From Saturnia japonica (taxonomy: Eukaryota; Arthropoda; Insecta; Lepidoptera; Saturniidae): a stretch of 64,000 bases of DNA. Made by a program: the position numbers and the translations under genes. Under the pieces are notes generated by a model, which was given only the letters and a program-made list of their open reading frames with translations, did not search any database and was not told the DNA's origin. The stretch lies in contig CM065323.1 of NCBI GenBank assembly GCA_033032175.1, positions 8,618,001 to 8,682,000 of the forward strand, read 5' to 3'. Positions 50,501 to 60,206 of this stretch are shown here, in pieces; position 1 is the first letter of the stretch, and each line of letters starts with the position of its first letter.

Positions 50501-53500
50501 TGCGCTTCCATTACTTTTGTCTGTTTCCTTATTTTATTGTTGCGTATTCTATCTTCCACTTTGATCTTTATTGAGCTTCGTTGTAGTGCTCTTTGGAATG
50601 ACGTTAGCTTTCTGTTGGTTGTAGAGTCGAATAACCATGTTTGGCAACCACACGTAAGACAGGATAAAAAAACATGAGTCTATTACTTTTTTTTAACAAT
50701 AAGTTCATGTACGACCTCATAACTTCTTTATAAGCCTAGAACTTCCTCCATGTTATTGCAATTCTCCTGTATAGTTCTTCAGTGTTGTTTTCCTTACGAA
50801 ATGATACCCTGTTTGCCCTGGGTAAATTTAATCATCTACGTACTCTACTGTTAAGTTGTTTAATAAAATTGACGTTTTGTAGTGATTAGACTTTTGTTTT
50901 CAGGAAATTCATTTATTACAATGTAAAAATTCTTCGCAAAAAAAAAGAAGACGGAGTATCGTTTCATTGAAGAATTTTGATAGTATTTTCCATGTTATTT
51001 TATTATTGAAAACAATACTACAAAAATGTTGCTAGGTTACAATGAAATATTTTCCTTGAAGCTATATGAAAATATAATACCTATGTAGATAATAGCGATG
51101 AAAGGTCATTATTATATCTACAACCTGCCCACCATGAAACCAAAAGGAGGATAATATTTGTTACGTAATAGTTTGTTGGTTAACTATCTGCAAACACTGA
51201 AAGAGATAGTGACACGGTTTCAAAGTAAAAATTATAGAAAACCCTAGACAATTTAGTGTCTTAAGCAAAAATCTAAAATCCAAGACATCCCGCCAAAAAT
51301 TTCGAATGCTTATGACATGCATTGGATCCATTATGGATAAGTATATTAAGTTCAAACAAAAGACATAAAGAAAAGCAAGAAATATCCAATGATAAAGAAA
51401 AAAATTAAGATGACATACCTTTAGTTCAAAATTGCTATGTAAAGGTCCTTTTATATGATATCTTGATTTTTTAACTTACCACACCTATTCCTAACGGTTC
51501 CGAAGTCATAAGAGTTTGAAATTTTTGGCGGACAACTTGTATTTTAGATTTTTGCATTATACACTAAATGGCCTAGGGTTCTCTATAATTTTTAGTTTAA
51601 TACTATATCGCTATCTCTTTCAGTATTTGCAGATCGTTATAAAACAAACTATTACGTAAAAAATATTACCCTCCTTTAGGTTTTATGGTTTATACATATT
51701 ATATATTACTATAACTTCCAGGAAAATATTTCATTGTAGCCTAGCAACATTTTCGTAATTTTCTTTTCAGTAACAAAATAATACGGAAAATACTATCAAA
51801 ATATTCCTTGTTACATATGAAACGATATTCCGTCTTCTTACTTTTTTTTTTGTTTTTGTGAAGAATTTTTACAATGAATAGCACATAAGATGGCATATTC
51901 TTCAAATAATATGTATTAAAGTAAACAGGGTAGCTAAGCTACTGACTTTGTATGACATTTCCCTTAAAAATTACACAAATTAATACTAATATGGGACATT
52001 TTAATGTTCTGACCGGCTCCATCTGCCTTTTTGTTAAATCTGTGTATTTGGTATACAATATAGCCAACTCTTAGTGACATCAATCATAGCCGATTTTATG
52101 GTAAATTAAATATGATTTCCTCTCCCATTACTTCGAAGGATGTTTTAAAATCATATCAAAATTAAATAAATCAGGTGGTAGAACTAAACATTTAAAATTG
52201 CACCAATCTTCGTAATTATTTCCTAGATTGGCAAAACAATTGCACAGTAACTCATGATGACATAATGACATATGGCGTAGTTATAATACAGACGGGTTCA
52301 TTAAAAGACAAGGTCTCTTCAACAACCGTTGCCGTATGCTGCACTGCGAAACCATCTCGGTAACTGGATATATGCCATGTGTATGTATATGATGAGCGTG
52401 AATCAGTCGAGCCAGTCGAGTACGAGTACCTTAAAGCCGAATATCATATGGAAACTTTGATTCTTGGTGCGAACCTCGTCTGTACCATGTGTAGGCGAGA
52501 TTTGTTTTAATAACTTAAAATGTTATTTGACTCCAAGTGTACTAACAGGTGAAGTTTGCTTGTATCCTTAAATACCAATTCAAACCTTGACCTTAAGTTA
52601 TAGCACTTAAACCACAATCGTATCTTCGAACTTTCTTTCCACTAAATTACAACAAATTAATTTATGTTTAGTTTTTATTTCAAATTTCATAACAATTTAA
52701 GACATGGAATTATAAAAATTTGATAGCTGATACTTAAATAAAAGGGCATTAATTATTCATCAGAAATGTAGATGCTCGCCGTATTAAATACGTCGTTAAT
52801 TAGTTTCTCATAAAAAAAGAATGTTATTTAACGAATACACCTGTAAATAACGATATTAATTTTTATTAGACATTTTAAAGTCGAATAGCGGTAAAAAAGC
52901 CTCGGTTTCGTTCCATAGTGTTCGGAAACACGCGTTTTACTGTAGACTGTTAAGGCATCTTTCTGTAGACGATGTTTGGGCATCATCCAATTGTTCAGGC
53001 AAACAAACTTATGCAAATCAAGGGAATAGTTATTCAATTTTATTGATCTTCGACCAACGACGATTTATCAACACTCCGTTTATGTACGAACAATCTCGCA
53101 GATATCCCTTCTAACCATTTGTAAAGCCGCTATGTCGACACACCATATTTTGCGATTTTATCATGCCTGCTTCTCACATATTATGGTGTGGTTTTACGAT
53201 ACGCGTTAAGCCGTTATGGCTAAACTAAATAGAGCCACGTATGGCTTCGAGACACGAAAAACAAAAACAAAAACCGACGTGTATAATAATGATACTGTAT
53301 TTAGCATTGGGCAAACAACTGCTTTATGACGACATCTAGATAAGTGTGGAATGCCAATTTTGATTAGAAACGAGAGCAGTGCCACTTTTATCGCATACTT
53401 ATATAGATAACTTTGAAACATGCGTGATTTTATATACTTTTTTTTATTATAACGATAAAAAATTTCCTTTCCATTCATGTGTCATTACATGTATTCATAA

Positions 53501-56500
53501 TATGTTTTTATTTTTAACATATCACAAAATAACGCGGATTTAAAATTTGTTTTTCAAAGTGTTCTGTGAAGTTATACGATTACAGCAGAGATTGTACCAA
53601 ACTTGTAATGGATGCCGTACTATTATTACTCATTAGTGTTAGAATTTAAATAAAACTGCAGATAGTAACCGGTGGCGCGGCGTCGACGCGCGTCTGAGCG
53701 AATAAAATCGCCAAGGACATATTTATCTGAGTGGAATGCGTAGAATAAACAATGTTGTACGTTATTTCGCGTCCGCTCGCTGATACGAGCCGCTCCCTGC
53801 GGTACTCATTTCCACGAAACGTTTAACAAAACCGTACGCAATATGGAAACGTATCACTAGGTATTCGAATGTTAATCTGTATTTATTCTTCAAAGACGTC
53901 GATAGGTTAAATGCATAAATAAAATTACAAAGTTAGAACCCACTCGAAGTCAAGAAACGCAGTAAAATGCCCAGCCCTTTTTGCGTTACGCTTGAAGGAG
54001 CTCGGGTTCGTCTTATGCGTGGGAAGCATACACTTGGGTTACACAATCTTGTGTAGATAGCTTCGTTACACACTTAGATGATGTACCTACAATAATTGTT
54101 CAAATAAATCAAAGTACAAAACAACTGCCATACCATACTATAATAAAACCAGGAATAATTAAAAAAAACAGTTACCACTGTAACACCAGTAAGACAGGAA
54201 CAAATAAGTTAAATGACGTGTATTGGGTGAATAATAACTACCGAAATACACAACAATAACTTAGTTCAGTCGTTGGTTTCATGTCCTCGCATTTATTGTG
54301 CGTAGTGGTATTTGATTTAATTGATGGATTTTAAAATGTACCTTAAAATATGGGTAAAAGTCAGCCAAGAAGACATACAAGTGTTGACCGCAGACACGGC
54401 AATGACATGTCACATTCCAATTATAAGCATTCTCGTACTTCCCATATATTATTTACCAACGGAGACTCCACATGCTGCAGATATCACTCGCCGCATATAA
54501 TATTAACGATCAACGGAACGCAATACTCTGGTATGCGAACAGAACAATGTACCCACGTAGTGAAACCGCACTCAGCCGATACAATTAAAGTAATAAACAC
54601 TAGCGAACACAGGTATTATAAGTTCCCATTCGCTATCATTGTCTTTCCCGCTTCCTAGCTTTACGACACTGTTTTTGAACTATTCACAACGCTGAGATGT
54701 TCAACACCTCTTTTACTCCTTTTATATTCCTCGTATCATTATACCATTCGTCTTGTTAGATCTGCGAAAACCGCAAATTGATCTTTCGCACGCACCTTCT
54801 ACTCTTCTACTCTTAGTTATTTCTCAACCACTTGATACCTCAAACATTATAATGTTTCGATTATAAAGGAAACACGATGGATTGATGGATACTATAGCTA
54901 ACTATAGTATACTACTACTATATAACTATAGTATAGTAAGACACTAATGTCTTCACAAGAATACTCATAATATATCTGTAAAGTGTAAAAATGTATATTT
55001 AGGTGATGCCATTCTTGAGGTCAGTAATTTATTGCAATTAGCAAGAAAAACGTTCGCTGTAAATTAAGTAAATATATTCATCATTGTCTACTATGAAAAA
55101 TGTCTGCGTTTAGGTTTCACTTATAAGGTTAATAGCGTCGTATGCGCCCGAGACGTGGCCGGGTTATTTTTAGCATTAATAAATTGGCTTAGTGGCTCGG
55201 TTTATTGTGCGCGCGTTTCGCAAAGTATGTAGATGTCGACGGAGTGACATCCGCGATGGCTCCACACACAACGCTAAATTCTGGGTCAGTTTTGACTCTA
55301 CTCACATTTAACTAATCTACTTAACATTCTTGCAATAACAATGCGCTAACTGGCGGTTGTGAACCTTTCTTTTAGACATAGAATTCTATTTCCGTTGTAT
55401 GAGTGAAAGAAACTTTAAATAAATTTAAAGAAATAAATTCATGGACAAAAGGAGAACGTAAAAAAAGTTTAATTTCTCCTGTTGTAATTATCGTGCGTAA
55501 TACTGGCCACAAACATTAGTATCTCCTATTAAAAACAAATTTTGGAATAATTATTTTTTCGAATTTCATATCATTTTATGTAATTATTGTGTAATATTAC
55601 TTTCTTTCATAATCATAATCATTTATTTAAACAATGTAATACATCAAATATGGCTGAACCCTGTCACCTGAACTAGGTATAACCTGTGTCTCAGGTAACA
55701 GTGTCTTCCCCAATATACAACAATTACATGATTTCTTACTCTCAAACTACGAATTAAAAGAACAAAATAAAATAACAAATGGGGCAAACTACAAGTAACA
55801 GTGTGTGTGCGTGTGTTTTTATGTCTTTGTGTGTGTTTGTATGCGAGTGTGTGCTTGTTCGTGAGTGTGTGTGTGCATGTGGGTGCGTGCGTGTGTGTGT
55901 AATAAATTTGCTTACAAGTATATGTACACAGCTTGTATGTTGTTTGACATGAGAAATCCTCACTAATCTTTGTGTAATGGCATTTTTACTACTTTACTGC
56001 TTGTAATAGATTTTCTACCCCATAATAATCATATTTATAAAACAAATCCTTTAATGTATTTCTTAGTCGATGATTATTAAGATTCTTAAACGTATTATAT
56101 CGATATGTCATACGTGCCAGTGTAGTTTTAATCTGTGGGACAGGAAAGCGATCAAGTCTTATTTACGGGTTGTTACCGTTAAAGTGGAACTTATATTTTG
56201 TTGGTAGCGTTTAATACATTGGTAGACTAATAACTTTCGAAGGAACAATAATTTATCCTACTGGTACAATAGTGTTGTAGGGTGTGTATAGGGTAGCCGC
56301 AGTAGAACTTTAAGAACGGCCCTTTGTGCACGTTCAACAATAAGAAGTAGTGACCTAGACGCAGCACCCCACGAACAAATACAATATCTTAATAAACATT
56401 CACAAAGAGCCTTATACATTTCGATAAGGATGTTATAGTCAGCTACAACTCGCAGTTCTTTAAATATATAATATCTGGGCGACCGAACTGTGCTCGGTGT

Positions 56501-59500
56501 CTTATATAAAAAAAAAGAACAACTATCTAGGTAAACTTGGAATTTAAAACATTATATAAATGCAAAGTTTCTTCGAAATCGTTGGACCCGTTTCCGAGAA
56601 ACCAATTAAATATATATATATATACAAGAATTGCTCACTTAATATAATAAGATGTAAGCTTCCGTCTCCGACCTGATAATTTGTTAATATGTGCTTCCCA
56701 CCTTAGATTTTCATCAAAAGTAACTCCCAAATATTTTATACTTATTGTTCTGCGGAGTTTAGCACATGTATATGTAACACTGTAATTTAATTGAGTGCGA
56801 TTATAGGGATATGTATTTTTTTAATGCTATAATCATCTTTGGATCTAGTTTTGTTTGTGATACTGAAAGAACTAAATTTTGTTTAATCCACATTTAGCGA
56901 TAAAAGACTATTACTAGCCACGCTGAAACCTTGGATGGCCCAGTCTCCGCGTATTCACGGACGTTATTCCAAGTAGATCTGTGGAATAAGAGAACCGTAT
57001 CATCTGTGAACATTATTAATTCAGAACCACTCGTATCGAGAACCTTACACAATTCATTTATATAAATGAGGAATAACGTAGGCCCAAGTGTACTCCGTAG
57101 CTACAGTATTCACTATTATTTATATACTCATTTACACGGTCACGTTGAATTCTATCCGTCAAGTAATCTGCAAACCACTGAAGTGCTTTTCCTCGAATAC
57201 CCATATTTTCTAGACGTGTCAATAATATAGGTACTGAAACAGTATCAAAGGCCTTTTGTAAATCCAGAAATCTGTGTGGTTTATTTTAAAACAGCATCAT
57301 CGGTCGATTTATTTGCTCGAAAACCAAATTGGTTAGGGGAAATATAATTGATTATATCTATATAGTTCATTAACCTCTTGTTTACAAGTTTAATTCATTC
57401 GAAAACTTTTGAATTTTGGGTTTAAATTTAGGTTTTGTTTAAATTTTTGCCTTGAATGCCTTGTTTATAGTATTAAGTGTAAATTGTTACTGCAAAGAAG
57501 CTGGGAGTGCCAAATCTAAACGCCACTCAAGTTGCTAGGGTTGTTATTTTAATTGAAACTGGGCATTCCTATAATCATGTGGCTTAAACATAACGTGTAT
57601 CAAAATCTCTGGTAGACCGAATTGTTAAGAGGTATCGGCAGACCGGACAATATACGCGAATCGCAGGACAGGGACGTAAATGGAAAACTGAGACCAAAGA
57701 TGACCGGTTCATTGTTACAAGCGTGCTAACTTCTTCTAAGGTAATAACGAAGCCCCAAGGAGTTCTAGGGGGCTACAGTCAATACAAAAACTGTGAGAAG
57801 ATTGAAATCAGTCGGAATAAATTCACACTTGCCTGCCAGAGGGCCGTTTCTTGTCACATATTATCGAATAGCTCGAGTTAAATTTACTCTCCCAAAAAAT
57901 TGGAATAACGAAGCTTGGAGTCAAGTTCTATTCACAGATGAGTCCACATTTTATCTGATCCAGGTGATTGATAGATTAAAGTATAGACTCCCGGGAGTTC
58001 ACCTAGTGCAACATTATTGGGAAAAAGTCATAGGATGAAGGGTCAGTTATGGCATGGGTAGGTATTTGTACATTCGTACAGAACTCCGTGTCATAAGTAT
58101 CACAACAGCGACACGATATGTAACTGACATTTTGGAAAAATTTTAGTGCCATTTGCCCATTTTTTAGGAGATGGATTTGTTTTTTGCACGCCCCCATACT
58201 GCGGCCGTAGTTATCGAATACGTTCGAGACGTTGAAATCAATGTTATTTAAGGGAAAAAGCACGGTCGCCCGACTTAAAACCCATACAGTCTGTATGGGA
58301 TATGAGCTTGGAAAACAAATAAATAAATGAATGATGAAAATAAATGAATAAATGAATGGAAAATAAATCCTGCCCTCGCTAATTTGAGAGATATTAAAAA
58401 CGCATGAGTATATATAATTCGAGGTACATCATATAAGAATATAAAAACATCATTCGTTTTGTAGTATCGAGTAACCAACAATCTCAAATATTTTAATGTA
58501 ATGTAGATCGTATGGAATGCACTTCGCTAAAAGGTCCAATAAAAATACCACTTTATGTTTCCTGTGTCAGTGGCGAATTTTATTGTGGTGTCGATGTACC
58601 GGGACCAGAATCTCGCGATCAATACCTTTACTTGAATCAGTTTAATCCACATTCGAATTTTATGCAATATTTGTTAAGTTCTCAAGACTGGTTTGAATTT
58701 TAATATAACTGGCATATCCTTTTACAGCGAGCAATTATCGTTTTGTATTTTTTGTTTAATGAAAAGGTTTTCTTCTATTATCATTTACCGATTTTCAGTT
58801 AATAAATTCATCAGCAGAGTAGTGACTAGTTAGAAGCATCTCAGTCAATATTATGTAGTAATTACTTGTAGTGAATGTTTTGTTTTCTGTGAGCGGAACT
58901 TTCTGGAGCTTTATCAACCATAGGTGTTTTTTTAGCTAGGTACATCTATTTTCTTATTGCTGTAGAAGACATGTTTTATAACTTATTGGACTTTACACAA
59001 TTGCTGTTATTAATTAGGCGTTATAAAATACTTTAACGATGTTGTCTCGACTGCAGGTGTAAGAGCTTTTAAGGTAAACTTTTTGAAACAATAACGCAGG
59101 TGTATTTTAACTATGGTAAATAGATACGACTAGATACATGATCGGTATTTAAAGGGGATGTGTTGTGCAGCACCTGCAACCGGCGAAGAGGTGAAGGGGG
59201 TGTGAGGAGTCGGCGGCGCGGCGGAGGCAGGGAGGTGCGCCGCTTTAGAAAGGCGCGACCATCGCCGCAGGCCTGGGCCGCATTCTACGGCCTGTCATTC
59301 ACACCGCGCAAGTTGCCTATGCATTGCATTCTATCTCCCGCCGCAGTCTTCACGTACCAAACCTTGCATTCAACCAAGCCCAAACACCACACTACACTAC
59401 AGTTCAGATTCAATACAATATTCATACTCAACATAGAAAAGTTTCGTTCAATAATTCTGAGCCATGGCCAGTTTAATCACTACCTCAGAATACAGAAAAA

Positions 59501-60168
59501 ACCAGAAACCGCGAACGCACATAAAACTGAAGATACAAAAACCACTCTTAAATAGAGTGGTTTGACGTTGTTGCGATTAGTCACTCCTTTGTAAGTAGCG
59601 CGTCGTGACGTATTGTACAAGTGCCAATTTTAATTTTAAAATGCCGTCTTTTGTTGTTCCTACATGTAAAAATGCTGCAGGGATTATAAAAAAACAGGAT
59701 GGGGTCACATTTCATCTGTAAGTAGCGCATTCTAAAGTATATTTATTTAATTGTTTAATTTATTTTACATTTAGAAAATGACGCGTCCATTTTATAAGTG
59801 TTGCCATTTTATTTTCATCGAAAATTTTACCCATTTATTTTTTTAATACTCGTGTAGAATACTTATTATTTTTGTGTTTATAGAACCTTTGTAATTTTAG
59901 TTTCCCTGCTGATGAAAATAGAAAATCGGACTGGATGAAAGTCATACAAAGAGCACGGCTAGATGAGTTATGGAAACCATCAAGCCGGAGCGTACTTTGC
60001 TCAATTCACTTTGAAGCGCAATATTTTTATGATACAAAAGGTGGTTTGAAAAGACTGAAGAAAGAAGCTAATCCAACTAAGGTAGATATAGTCATAATAA
60101 TTACTATATTTATATTGTATCCCTCCTGGTGAAAATGTTTGTCATGTATTTTGAAGTAAGATTTTGGT

Positions 60169-60206
<38 letters not shown>

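Larger units (their letters stand above)
49970..52044. mobile_element. 2.1-kb foldback (long inverted repeat) element, interrupted by a LINE
   Basis: The outer left arm 49970-50125 pairs with about 51890-52044 (shared AAAAGGCAGATGG and AAAATGT..CCATA blocks). The inner left arm 50913-51316 pairs with 51505-51880 (shared ATGTTGCTAGG.TACAATG, TACGTAATAGTTTGTT and CTGAAAGAGATAG blocks). Taken together, one arm of roughly 540-560 bp is split on the left by 50126-50912, an RTE-like LINE. The loop is 51317-51504. If the ends are CACAG...CTGTG, the flanking 8-mers AATTTGTT and TATTTGGT match at 6 of 8 bases, a possible decayed hAT-type duplication. No transposase gene was seen. Confidence 0.75.

Noticed and set aside
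55754..55963. Thr/His-rich 69-codon minus-strand frame
   Set aside because: It is a translation of the GT microsatellite.
59160..59555. 131-codon plus-strand frame, the longest in the window
   Set aside because: It is open because of GC-rich sequence, runs into the P-like TIR and transposon body, and shows only low-complexity Arg/Gly at its start.
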